This document shows, in pieces, positions 44,242 through 53,600 of a stretch of DNA of 64,000 nucleotides; the first letter of the stretch is position 1, and each line of letters opens with the position of its first letter. Made by a program: the position numbers and the translations under genes. The DNA comes from Myxococcota bacterium (GTDB lineage: Bacteria > Myxococcota_A > UBA9160 > UBA6930). Under the pieces are notes generated by a model. That model did not search any database. It saw nothing but the letters and a program-made list of their open reading frames with translations, and had not been told where the DNA came from. Location of the stretch: NCBI GenBank assembly GCA_028285625.1, contig JANQOX010000003.1, positions 91,737 through 155,736 of the forward strand, in the 5' to 3' direction.

Positions 44242-45720
44242 TCACGGGACTGGCGCCTGGGCGAGTGCCAGCGCCTCGAGCACCGGTCGTGCCTTGTCGC
44301 AGGCCTCGGCCCACTCGGCCCCGGGCTGCGAGTCGGCGACGATCGCTCCGCCGGTGTGGACGTGGGCCTGACCGCCGGCCACGATCGCCGTGCGGATCAC
44401 CACCGAGAGGTCCATGGCGCCCCCTGCATCGAGGTAGCCGAGGGCACCTGCATAGGGGCCGCGCCGGACGGGCTCGAGTCGCGCCAACCGCTGCATCGCC
44501 TCGAGCTTGGGCGCTCCCGTCATCGAGCCGGGGGGGAACGTGGCCCGGATCGCATCGAAGCGGTCGCGATCCGAACGCAAGCGCCCCCGGACCGTCGACA
44601 CCAGCTGGAAGAGCGTCGCATACGCCTCCACCTGCATCAGCTCCGGCACGCTCACGCTCCCGGTTTCGCAGACGCGGCCCAGGTCGTTGCGCACGAGGTC
44701 CACGATCATCAGGTTCTCGGCGCGATCCTTGGGCGACACCGCCAGGTCCTGGCGCGCCGCGCGATCGGCGGCAGCGTCACGCCCCCTGGCGCGCGTGCCC
44801 TTGATCGGCCGGCTCTCCACGGACCCGTCGCGATCGATGCGCAGGAAGCGCTCCGGAGAGCTCGAGACGAGGGCCGCCCCGGGCAGGTCGAGAAAGGCCG
44901 CGAAGGGGGCCGGGTTGCGCGCGCGAAGCGCCGCCGCCAGTGCGAAAGGATCGCCGGCGAATGCCGACTCGAGGCGGTAGGTGAGGCAGGCCTGGTAGCA
45001 GTCCCCCTCGGCGATGTGCTCCTTCACCTGCACCACCGCCTTGGCGTGGGCCGACTCGTCGAGACTGGCCGAACCGGCCTTTGGCGACACCGGCGCGGAC
45101 CAGTCGCGTGTCAGGAGCGCGAGCGCCGGCGCGGGGTCTTCGGCGCTCTGCGCCACCAGCGTCGCCAGTGCCTCGGCCGCCGCATCCCGCGCGGCGGCGC
45201 GGTCCGCGCCTTCGCCCAGTGCGACCGCGAACGACTCGCCGCGCTCGTGGTCGTGAACCAGGGCGCGATCCACCAGCAGGAAGCACAGGTCGGGCAGACC
45301 GGTCTCGTCGAGGCCCCGGAGCCTCAGCGGCTCGAGGGGCGCCAGCAGCGGCGCGAGCTCGTAGCCGAGCACGCCGACCGCACCGCCCCGGAACGGAAGC
45401 CCGGGGAGGGGGTCCGCGTCCGGAGGTTGCGGGAGCAGTGCGCGTAGCATCTCGAGGGGATCGCCTTCGCGATCGTGGCGCCCGGGCGCGAGTCCTCGCC
45501 AAGGCGTGGCCGTGACGTCCACGCGCACCTGGCGACCCCAGGCCCGCACCACCGCGCGGGGGTCGGCACCCGCGAGGGACCAACGGCCCAGGGGCCCGTG
45601 CCCCGGCGCGCTGTCGAGCCACCAGAACCCGTCGCGCGGTCGCAGCGCCGCAACCCGGCGAAGAAAGTCCCCCGGGAGCGGCTCGACCAGGCACTCGGTG
45701 CGCTGGGGCGCGTGACTCAC
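44242..45720 (-). CDS. pabB: Aminodeoxychorismate synthase component I
   Basis: A 492-residue chorismate-utilising enzyme that aminates chorismate with ammonia from a glutaminase partner to make 4-amino-4-deoxychorismate for folate. Visible motifs are SSPERFLRID, PIKGTRARG (the PIKGT lysine typical of PabB rather than TrpE), DLVRNDLGRVCETGSVSVPELMQVE, LFQLVSTVRGRL, and FPPGSMTGAPKLEAM. GTG 45720 has GGAGGT at good spacing; TAAGGT further upstream may be its -10. No pabA or pabC is adjacent and there is no fused lyase domain, so this is a stand-alone component. TrpE is a less likely alternative. Confidence 0.9.
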   Translation of the reverse strand: MSHAPQRTECLVEPLPGDFLRRVAALRPRDGFWWLDSAPGHGPLGRWSLAGADPRAVVRAWGRQVRVDVTATPWRGLAPGRHDREGDPLEMLRALLPQPPDADPLPGLPFRGGAVGVLGYELAPLLAPLEPLRLRGLDETGLPDLCFLLVDRALVHDHERGESFAVALGEGADRAAARDAAAEALATLVAQSAEDPAPALALLTRDWSAPVSPKAGSASLDESAHAKAVVQVKEHIAEGDCYQACLTYRLESAFAGDPFALAAALRARNPAPFAAFLDLPGAALVSSSPERFLRIDRDGSVESRPIKGTRARGRDAAADRAARQDLAVSPKDRAENLMIVDLVRNDLGRVCETGSVSVPELMQVEAYATLFQLVSTVRGRLRSDRDRFDAIRATFPPGSMTGAPKLEAMQRLARLEPVRRGPYAGALGYLDAGGAMDLSVVIRTAIVAGGQAHVHTGGAIVADSQPGAEWAEACDKARPVLEALALAQAPVP

Positions 45721-45843
45721 ACGAACCTCCGTGGCAGCGCGAAGGGGTGACCTTAGCCGACACGCGGGCGGGCCTCCGGGCGGGCCCGGAGCCCGTTCGC
45801 GCCGCACGGCGGTATGCTGGGCAGTCCCGCTGCAGGAGCCCCC

Positions 45844-46842
45844 ATGACCTTCCCCGAAGCCAGGACCCTCTCCCTCCCCGCGAGCGAGACCCGCGACGGA
45901 CGACCGATCGCGCCCATCTCCCTCTCGGTCCACGAAGCCGGCAGCGGCCCGGCGGTGGTCTTCTCGCACGGTTTCCCCGAGCTCGCCTACTCCTGGCGAC
46001 ACCAGTTCCCCGCGCTCGTCGAGGCGGGCTACCGCGTCGTCGCGCCGGACCAGCGAGGCTACGGCGGGAGCGATCGGCCCGACGAGATCGAGGCCTACGA
46101 CATCCACCATCTGACCTCGGACATGGTCGGCGTGCTCGATGCCCTCGAGATCGATCGCGCGGTCTTCGTCGGGCACGACTGGGGCGGGTTCGTCGTGTGG
46201 GCGATGCCGCTCCTGCACCCGGAACGCACGGCTGGCGTCGTGGGCGTGAACACGCCCTACATGGCGCGGCCGCCGCAGCCGCCCACCGCCATGATGCGCA
46301 TGCTGTTCCCGCAACCCGAGCAGATGTACATCCTGTGGTTCCAGGAGCCCGGGGTCGCCGACCCGGTCCTCCAGGAGACGGGTGCCCTGATGTTCGACAA
46401 GCTGCTGCGAAGTGGTGTCGACCCGGCCCAGGCCATGGCCCAGGCCGTCGCCTCGGGGACCGTCGACATGAACCCGTTTCGTCGCATCGCCGAGCTCGAC
46501 CCGCTGGGCGATCCCGTGGTCACCCCCGAAGAACTCGAGGTCTTCGTCTCGACCTTCGCGCGCACCGGCTTCACCGGCGGCGTCAACTGGTATCGCAACC
46601 TCGACCGCAACTGGGAGACCTTCCCCGAGAGCGGAGTGGCCAAGATCGAGGTGCCGTCGCTGATGGTCTGCGCCGAGTGGGACCTGGCCCTCCGGCCGGA
46701 GATGGCCGACGGCATGCCCGACCTGGTCCCCGATCTCGAGCGCGTGGACCTGCCCAAGTGCGGGCACTGGACCCAGCAGGAGCAGCCCGAAGCACTGAAC
46801 CGGACCCTGCTCGACTGGCTGGGCCGACGCTTCCCCGCATAG
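45844..46842 (+). CDS. Epoxide hydrolase-like alpha/beta hydrolase
   Basis: A 332-residue alpha/beta hydrolase of the epoxide-hydrolase/haloalkane-dehalogenase type. HGFPELAYSWRHQFPAL is the HGxP oxyanion motif, the nucleophile elbow GHDWGG carries Asp instead of Ser, and CGHWTQQEQPEALN contains the catalytic histidine. RGYGGSDRP is also typical. ATG 45844 has AGGAG six bases upstream, and TATGCT at about 45812 may be the -10. Soluble, with no signal peptide. Epoxide hydrolysis is the best guess, while fluoroacetate or halide substrates cannot be excluded. Confidence 0.88.
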   Translation: MTFPEARTLSLPASETRDGRPIAPISLSVHEAGSGPAVVFSHGFPELAYSWRHQFPALVEAGYRVVAPDQRGYGGSDRPDEIEAYDIHHLTSDMVGVLDALEIDRAVFVGHDWGGFVVWAMPLLHPERTAGVVGVNTPYMARPPQPPTAMMRMLFPQPEQMYILWFQEPGVADPVLQETGALMFDKLLRSGVDPAQAMAQAVASGTVDMNPFRRIAELDPLGDPVVTPEELEVFVSTFARTGFTGGVNWYRNLDRNWETFPESGVAKIEVPSLMVCAEWDLALRPEMADGMPDLVPDLERVDLPKCGHWTQQEQPEALNRTLLDWLGRRFPA

Positions 46843-46937
46843 CGCGCCGCACGGCAGGGAGAGCGCCCTGCACGAGTCGCGCCGGCCGTGTGATTCTGCA
46901 CCCCCGTACGCTCGCAACGCCGCGCTAAGCTGGCGGC

Positions 46938-47795
46938 GTGGAACGGGTCTGCATCTACCACGCGGGCTGCCCCGACGGGTTTGGAGCCGCGTGGGCGGCT
47001 TGGCGCGCCTGGGGTGAGGACGCGCGCTACGTGCCGCGAGGCCACGACGACCCGCTGCGGGTCGAGGCACTGCGCGGAGCGCAGGTCGTCTTCGCCGACA
47101 TCGCGCCACCGCCGGCGACGCTCCGTGAGCTGGGCGACACCGTGGGGCAGCTGGTGGTCCTCGACCATCACGTGTCGACCCGGGAGCGCTTCGTCGAGGA
47201 GGCGCCGGTGGTACGCGCCCTCGAGCGGGAGGGCCACCTCGTTCACTTCGACCTGGACCACTCCGGCGCGGTGCTTTCCTGGCAGCACTTCCACCCCGAC
47301 GACGAAGTGCCCGAGCTGCTCCGCTACGTCGAGGATCAAGACCTGTGGAACTGGAAGCTCCCGCACACCCGCGAGGTCAATGCCGCGATCTCGGGGAGCC
47401 CGCGCACCTTCGAGGCGTGGGACACCCTCGCAGCCCGGGGCGCGGCGAATCTCGCGGACGAAGGCGCGCCGATCGTGCGTGCCCAGACGCGCGAGGTCGA
47501 GCGCGCGCTGCTCTCCGCCCACCCGATCCGCGTGGGGTCGCATCGCGTCGAGGCGGTGAATGCCCGCGAGCAGCGCAGCCAGATCGGACACGAGCTGGCC
47601 ACCCGGGCCCGCCACGGCGTGCCCTGCGGCGCGGTCTACCGGCTGCAGGGGCGACGCGTGGACGTCTCGGTCTACTCGGTCGGCGACTTCGACGTGTCCG
47701 AACTGGCCGGCCAATACGGCGGAGGCGGCCATCGCAGCGCGGCGGGCTTCTCCATCACCCTCGACGCCTGGATCGCGAAGTTCGTGCTGGGCTAG
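46938..47795 (+). CDS. DHH/DHHA1 family phosphoesterase
   Basis: A 285-residue DHH-superfamily phosphoesterase. CIYHAGCPDGFGAAWAAW is the first metal-binding motif in the CPDG variant, FADIAPPPATL is the second, and LVVLDHHVSTRE is the namesake DHH. The DHHA1 substrate motif GGGGHRSAAGFSI is near the C-terminus. Related proteins degrade short oligoribonucleotides, pAp or cyclic dinucleotides, and none of these can be picked here. GTG 46938 has TAAGCT exactly six bases before it and no Shine-Dalgarno. The CHASE2 cyclase gene starts 21 bases after its stop, so a nucleotide-related link is possible but unproven. Confidence 0.88.
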   Translation: MERVCIYHAGCPDGFGAAWAAWRAWGEDARYVPRGHDDPLRVEALRGAQVVFADIAPPPATLRELGDTVGQLVVLDHHVSTRERFVEEAPVVRALEREGHLVHFDLDHSGAVLSWQHFHPDDEVPELLRYVEDQDLWNWKLPHTREVNAAISGSPRTFEAWDTLAARGAANLADEGAPIVRAQTREVERALLSAHPIRVGSHRVEAVNAREQRSQIGHELATRARHGVPCGAVYRLQGRRVDVSVYSVGDFDVSELAGQYGGGGHRSAAGFSITLDAWIAKFVLG

Positions 47796-47816
47796 CGCGC
47801 CCGGCCCCCCTACCCC

Positions 47817-49757
47817 ATGTGGACCGCCGCGCGCGCGCCGCTGCTCGGCCTCACCCTGACGCTCCTGGTCGTGCTCGGTGCACGCAGCTTCGGCCTGCTC
47901 CAGGGCATCGAGCTGCGGGTCTACGACGAGTTCCTGCGGCGTGCGACACCCGAGGCGTCCCCCGCACGCGTCACCATCCTCGAGATCACCGAGCGCGACA
48001 TCACCGAGCAGGGCCACTGGCCCATCGCCGACCGCGAGCTGGCTCGCGCCCTGCGACGACTGCTCGCCGGGGGGGCGCGAGTCGTCGGCCTCGACCTGTA
48101 CCGCGACCTGCCGGTTCCACCAGGCAGCGCCGATTTCGAAGCCGTCCTGCGCGAGGCCGACCGGGTCGTGGTCGTCCAGAAGTTCGGCGACCGGCGCTCC
48201 CAGGAGATCCCGGCCCCTCCGGCGCTGCGCGGCACCGACCGCGTGGGCTTCAACGACCTGCTCGTCGACCGGGATGACCAGGTCCGGCGTGGGCTGCTGT
48301 TCCTGCACGACGGCCGAGGCCACCCGTCCTACTCGTTTGCCCTGCGTCTGGCGCTCGGGTTCCTCGAGGCCGAGGGCGTGCGCCCGGCCGGCGACCCCGA
48401 TCACCCCGGCTGGCTGCGCCTGGGTCCCCACACGCTGCGGCCGATTCGCGCGGACGACGGGGGCTACGTGGACGCCGACGATGCCGGGCACCAGTTCTTC
48501 CTCGACTTTGCCGGGGGCCACCACGGGTTCGACCGCGTTTCGCTGGGCGCGTTGCAGCGCGGCGACTTCGACCCGTCCGTCGTTCGCGATCGCATCGTGC
48601 TGGTGGGCGTCACGGCCGAGAGCGTCCGCGACTACCACGCCACGCCCCTGGCCCGGGGGACGGACGTACCCCAGAGCGACCCGCCCGGGTCGCGGCGCGT
48701 CCCGGGTGTGGTGCTCCACGCGGATGCGGTCCACCAGCTCGTGCGCATCGGACTCGGAGAAACCCGACCGCTTCGCACGCTCTCGGACGCTGCGGAGGTC
48801 GCGCTGATCGTGGGGCTCGCGCTACTCGGCACGCTACCCGGCCTGCGCGCGCGCGGGCTCGTCTTCGTACTGTGCCTTGCAGGCGGGATCTTCGCCGCCT
48901 TCGGGCTGGGCCTCACGGCCTTCGGACGTTCGCTCTGGATACCGATCGCAGCCCCGGCCCTGGCCTACCTGGGTGCGGCCGGGACGATCCTGGCGCTCCG
49001 ATCCAGCGGCGAACGGGCCGAACGCGCGCTTCTGATGCAGCTCTTCTCGCGGCACGTCTCTCCGGCCGTGGCCGATCAGATCTGGGAGCAACGCCACGCG
49101 TTCATGGCGGACGGACGCCCGGAACCGAGGCGGCTGATCGCCACGGTCGTGTTCACCGACATCCGCAACTACAGCGAGCGCGCCGAACAGATGGACCCCG
49201 TGGATCACATGCGCTGGATCAACGCATTCCTGGAACCCATGGCGCGCAAGGTCGCCGAGTTCGGCGGAATCGTGGACGACTACTTCGGCGACGGGATGAA
49301 GGCCGACTTCGGCGTGCCCATCCCACGGGACTCGGCCGACGCGGTCGGTGAGGATGCGCGCCGTGCCGTGGCCTGCGCACGCGCCATGGCCGACGAGCTC
49401 ACGCGACTGAACCGGGACTACGTCGCGCGCGGTCAGCCCACGGTGGCCATGCGGATCGGTATCCACACGGGCCCGGTCGTGGCAGGCAGCGTGGGGACGG
49501 CGGGCCGGCTCAAGTACACCGTGGTGGGCGACGTCGTGGTGACGGCCCAACGCCTGGAGAGCCTCGACCGCGTCGAGCACGACCCCGCGGCCGAGCCCTG
49601 CAGGATCCTGGTGAGCGACGAGACCGCAGCCCATCTGGGCCCCGACACCGGGCACACCTATCTGGGCGCGTTCATGCTCAAGGGAAAGGACCGGCCCGTG
49701 GGCATCCACCGGGTGCCCTCCGCCGGGCCGGCCGCCCCCCCGGCCGACGAGGTGTGA
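47817..49757 (+). CDS. CHASE2-domain membrane protein with class III nucleotide cyclase domain
   Basis: 646 residues in this order: N-terminal signal-anchor (GLTLTLLVVLGARSFGLL); periplasmic CHASE2 sensor (about residues 30-300, with YDEFLRRATPEASPARVTILEI); three closely spaced membrane helices (about 315-400); and a class III cyclase domain (about 440-630). FTDIRNYS and DDYFGDGM provide the two metal-binding aspartates, and KYTVVGD precedes the catalytic strand. The usual GDxVNxAxRL motif reads GDVVVTAQRL: the arginine is kept, but the transition-state asparagine is Val575. Activity may therefore be weak or lost. It overlaps the upstream extension of the DUF928 gene. It probably reads an envelope signal for the adjacent secretion/CHAT cluster. 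Confidence 0.9.
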   Translation: MWTAARAPLLGLTLTLLVVLGARSFGLLQGIELRVYDEFLRRATPEASPARVTILEITERDITEQGHWPIADRELARALRRLLAGGARVVGLDLYRDLPVPPGSADFEAVLREADRVVVVQKFGDRRSQEIPAPPALRGTDRVGFNDLLVDRDDQVRRGLLFLHDGRGHPSYSFALRLALGFLEAEGVRPAGDPDHPGWLRLGPHTLRPIRADDGGYVDADDAGHQFFLDFAGGHHGFDRVSLGALQRGDFDPSVVRDRIVLVGVTAESVRDYHATPLARGTDVPQSDPPGSRRVPGVVLHADAVHQLVRIGLGETRPLRTLSDAAEVALIVGLALLGTLPGLRARGLVFVLCLAGGIFAAFGLGLTAFGRSLWIPIAAPALAYLGAAGTILALRSSGERAERALLMQLFSRHVSPAVADQIWEQRHAFMADGRPEPRRLIATVVFTDIRNYSERAEQMDPVDHMRWINAFLEPMARKVAEFGGIVDDYFGDGMKADFGVPIPRDSADAVGEDARRAVACARAMADELTRLNRDYVARGQPTVAMRIGIHTGPVVAGSVGTAGRLKYTVVGDVVVTAQRLESLDRVEHDPAAEPCRILVSDETAAHLGPDTGHTYLGAFMLKGKDRPVGIHRVPSAGPAAPPADEV

Positions 49758-49816
49758 AGGTCCGCACAGGTGGGCGGAAGGGAGCCTCCGATATCTTTCC
49801 GGTGGACGAGGAGAAC

Positions 49817-50617
49817 GTGCGTACCCATCCCCCGCTGATCGCTGCATGCATCGCCTTCGCGGCTTCGGTGGCCGCGGCTTCGGTGGCCTTCGCGTCGGAC
49901 ACCGAGCAGGCGGCGGAGGTGGCCGCACCGGAGATCCATGCGGGCGAGGGCAGCGGTGCGACCGACACGGCGCCCGGCACCACGGCCTCCGACCCTACCC
50001 CGACGCCTGCCGCTGGTGACGCAGCGGAGCCGCCGGTTGCAGCGCTTCCCCCGTTCGTGCCCGAGGCTCGTGGCGCCCCCATCGCCCGAGTCGGTGGCGG
50101 CGTGCGAAGCGCGGTCGCCGCGCCGATGCTGCTGGTGCTGGCCCCGGCGCGTGCGGGCACGACGGTCCTGGCCGCGCCGGCGCTCTACTGGTCGATCGAT
50201 GCGGTCCCCGCGGAGGGGCAGCAGCTGGTCTTCACGCTCGCCACCGGCCAGGGCGACCCCTACGAGCGGCCGCTTCGTCGTCCCACCCGGACCGGTCTGC
50301 AGCGCCTCGACCTCGCACGCATGGGCCTCGCCCTCGAAGTGGGCACGCCCTACCAGTGGTCGGTCCACCTGCGGGTGGACCCGGACGACCGCGCGCGCGA
50401 CGTCGTGGCACGCGGCCGCATCGAGCGCACCGAACGACCTTCGACCCTGGCGTCGGAGCCCGGCTGGCGTGGCTACATGGAGCACGCCATCTGGTATGAC
50501 GCCCTCGACGCGCTCACGATGAAGATCGAAGAGCGCCCGTTCGACATGCGCCTGCGCGGCATTCGCCAGGACGTGCTCGACGAGGCCGGGCTTCCGGAGG
50601 TACCGGCGGCGCCGTAG
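49817..50617 (+). CDS. DUF928 family exported protein
   Basis: A 266-residue exported protein. GTG 49817 follows GAGGAG and begins a signal peptide (MRTHPPLIAACIAFAASVAAASVAFA); an upstream in-frame GTG at 49754 overlaps the cyclase stop (GTGA) but would bury the signal. After a Thr/Pro-rich linker the DUF928 region runs from LLVLAPARAGTTVLAAPALYWSIDAVP through LQRLDLARMGLALEVGTPYQWSVHLRVDPDDRARDVVARGRIERTE. The pattern of a Trp-containing strand, a Y-W-x3 segment and a closing GRIER is family-typical. DUF928 genes are known to me chiefly beside CHASE2, two-partner secretion and CHAT genes, exactly the company here. The molecular role is unknown. Confidence 0.78.
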   Translation: MRTHPPLIAACIAFAASVAAASVAFASDTEQAAEVAAPEIHAGEGSGATDTAPGTTASDPTPTPAAGDAAEPPVAALPPFVPEARGAPIARVGGGVRSAVAAPMLLVLAPARAGTTVLAAPALYWSIDAVPAEGQQLVFTLATGQGDPYERPLRRPTRTGLQRLDLARMGLALEVGTPYQWSVHLRVDPDDRARDVVARGRIERTERPSTLASEPGWRGYMEHAIWYDALDALTMKIEERPFDMRLRGIRQDVLDEAGLPEVPAAP

Positions 50618-50632
50618 CCGGCCGGCGCGAGC

Positions 50633-53600
50633 TCAGGCCCCGCAGCCCCCGAAGTTCCAGGCGAGGCCCAGGGCGGGGGCGGCCGGTGCCACGTGGCCTT
50701 GCGCCGCCACCGGCTGCGCGAAGCTCGCCGGCAGCAGACTGCCCGGACCCGGCGGAATCCCGTCGCGCCCCTGCACGGTGAAGCGCCCGTGGGTGCCGCC
50801 ATCGGTGCGGGCCGCACAACGCTCTCGCAGCAGTTCGGTCGCTTCGAGAAAGTCGGCGGGAAGCGGCGTGACCGCACCCACCAGGTCGGCGTCGGGCGCG
50901 TTGATCTCGACCTCGCCGTCGATCCCCACGTCGCTCGAAGCGCTGATCAGGCTGTCGGCCGAGACGATCAGGGCCTTGGCCGTGATCAGGATGTTTCCCC
51001 CGCTGCCCTGCGTCGCCTGGGCGACCACCTGGCTCGGGTCGATCAGGATGAAGGGCGCGTCGAGCTCGATGTTGCCGCCGGAGCCGCTCGTCACGCTCGC
51101 GGTGACCTCGCTGTCGATGATGTCGATGTTCTCGCCAGCACGAAGCGCGATGCTCCCCCCGGCACCGCCGGCCGCCTCTGCCGAGATGCTGGCCCGCTCG
51201 AGCCGGATGCGCTCTGCGACATTGGCGACCACGTCGCCCCCCGTGCTCGCCTGCGAGGTCGCCGTCACCGATGCGCCGTCGACCAGCAGATTGCCCGCAT
51301 CGATGCGCACGCTACCGGCGACCCCACCGCCGTCGGCCCGCGGCTTGCCGAGGGCCACCCCGCCCCCGACGAGGCCCGCCAGATCGGGGAACACCTCGGC
51401 GCCCGGGTCGACGCCGGCGCCGCTCTCGGCCGAGATGGTGCCACCATCGGCCACGCGCACCGTCTGGCCGGAGACCGCGATCGCGCCCCCCTCTCCGCTG
51501 CTGCCGGTCTGCGCGAAGATGCCGCTTCCGCGACCGGTCACCTCGACCAGGCGTCGGCCGCGAACCTCGACCGAGCCACCGGCCCCCTCGGCCACGGTGC
51601 TCGAGTCGATGCGCCCGCCGCGGGCAACCCGCACCGTCCCCGCATCGACGTCGATGGCGCCGGCACGACCCGTGGTGCCGGCACCCAGCGACGAGGTGGC
51701 GATGGCGCCGCCGGAGACCTCGACCGTGCCGCCGCGTACTTCGACCAGGCCCGAAGCACCCTGGCCGGCCGTGACGGAGCCGATCCGGCTCGGCGCGCCG
51801 TCGCGCGCCCCACCCAGGATCGCGACCCGGCCCGCATCGACCGAAACCGACCCCGCGTTACCGGCACCGACCGTGCTCGAGTCGACGAACGCACCGTCCC
51901 GAAGCTCGAGCGTCCGTGCCGCGGTGAGGTCGATGTTGCCCGCATCCCCCGACGAGAGCGTCGTCGATGCGATCATCGACCGGCCTTCCAGCGCGATCAC
52001 GGGTGCAGTCACGTTCACGTCGCCCCCCTGGCCGTCGCCGTCGCCGAGGCTCGCGGCCAGGATGCCGCTGCCGCGAACCCCCCGGAACACGTCGTCGAGG
52101 CTCACAGGAGAACGGCCTCCCCGGAAGCGAACGAGCCGCGTCGCCTCGACGTCGACGTCGCCGCCATCCCCGCCTGCGAGCAGGCTCGTGTTGACGATCG
52201 ACTCCTGGAACAGCACGTCACCCGCCTCGATCCGGATGTCGCCGGGTGAGCCCGTCCCGCCCTGGTCCTGAGCCCCTGCCACGAAGGCCAGATTGCCGAT
52301 GACCTGGTCGGCGGAGAGCAGGATCTCGCCGCCGGATCCGACGCCCTGCGTGTTGGAAGCCACAGCGGCGTTGTCGATCACGAGGGAGCGACCAGCGATC
52401 AACTCGATCGTACCCCCATCTCCATCCCCGGTGACGTTGCTTCCGATGCTGGTATCACCCTCGCGGAGGCCACCCAGCCCACGCACGCCCTTCCCGAGCA
52501 CGCGCAACGAATCGTCCGCTTCGATCCTCACGTCTCCGGCGTCGCCGCCTGCGAAGCTGTTGGCGTTGATCTCCGAGATGTTGCGGATCTCCACTGCGAC
52601 CGCGCGGATCTCGACGTTGCCGGCGTCCTGGGTGCCCTGTGTCGTGGTCTCGAGCTTCGAGCCATCGAGCACGACCCGCTCGAGGGTGGCGCTGGACGCT
52701 CCGGCGCCCGGCGGGGGCGCAGCCCTTCCGCGAATGTCGATGGAACCCGCGGCCCCCGTCGCGCCTGCAGCGGTTCCGCTCGTCAGGCTCGTGCCGAGCA
52801 CCTCGACGAGGGCGTCGCCCTCGATCGTGATCGCTCCCCCCCGGCCCGACTTGGCGACGATCGCGGAGATCTCGGAGTCGGCGATGCTCACTTCGCGGCC
52901 CGCGACGAAGAGCCCCCCTCCGGCACCGGACTCCGCCGTGTTGCTCTGGAGTTCGACATGCTGGAGCCCGACTTCTTCGCCGAGCAGGCGGATCTCGCCG
53001 GCCGGCGCCTCACCCAGCGTCGAGGTCCGGATCCGGGTGAGGCGATCCGGATCGACTCCGCGAACCCGCAGCGTGTCCGCCGCCTCGAGTCGAACGTCTC
53101 CTCCGTCTCCCGAGCCGAGGCTGAACGCGTTGATCTCGACGCCTGCATCGACCTCCCCAGGAAGGGCGGGGAAGCCCGCCAGGGGATCCCCGCCGGGTTC
53201 GAGCAGCCCGACGTCGACACGCCCGGCACTCTCCAGCGTGATGTCTCCGCCAGCACCCGCCCCCCCGCTGGAGGCTTCGAAGACGGACCCACGGGTCACC
53301 ACCAGCGAGTCCTGGGCCTGGACGACGACCGCCCCCGCGCCGCCCTGACCTCCCGCGGTCGCGGTCCGGATCGTCGTGCCGGACAGGAGCACGTCCTGGC
53401 CAACCATGCGAATCGCGCCAGGCGTACCGCTGCCGCCGCCGACCTGCCCGCTCTCGATGACCGCGCCGCGTGCCTGCAGGACCCCGTCGGTCTCGATCGT
53501 CACCGAGCCGCCGTCTCCCGCACCCTCGACCGCACCCCTCAACTCGGCGAGGACGAGGTGAATGCCCCCGTCGTCCTGCGGGCGGCGTCGCGCCTCCGAT

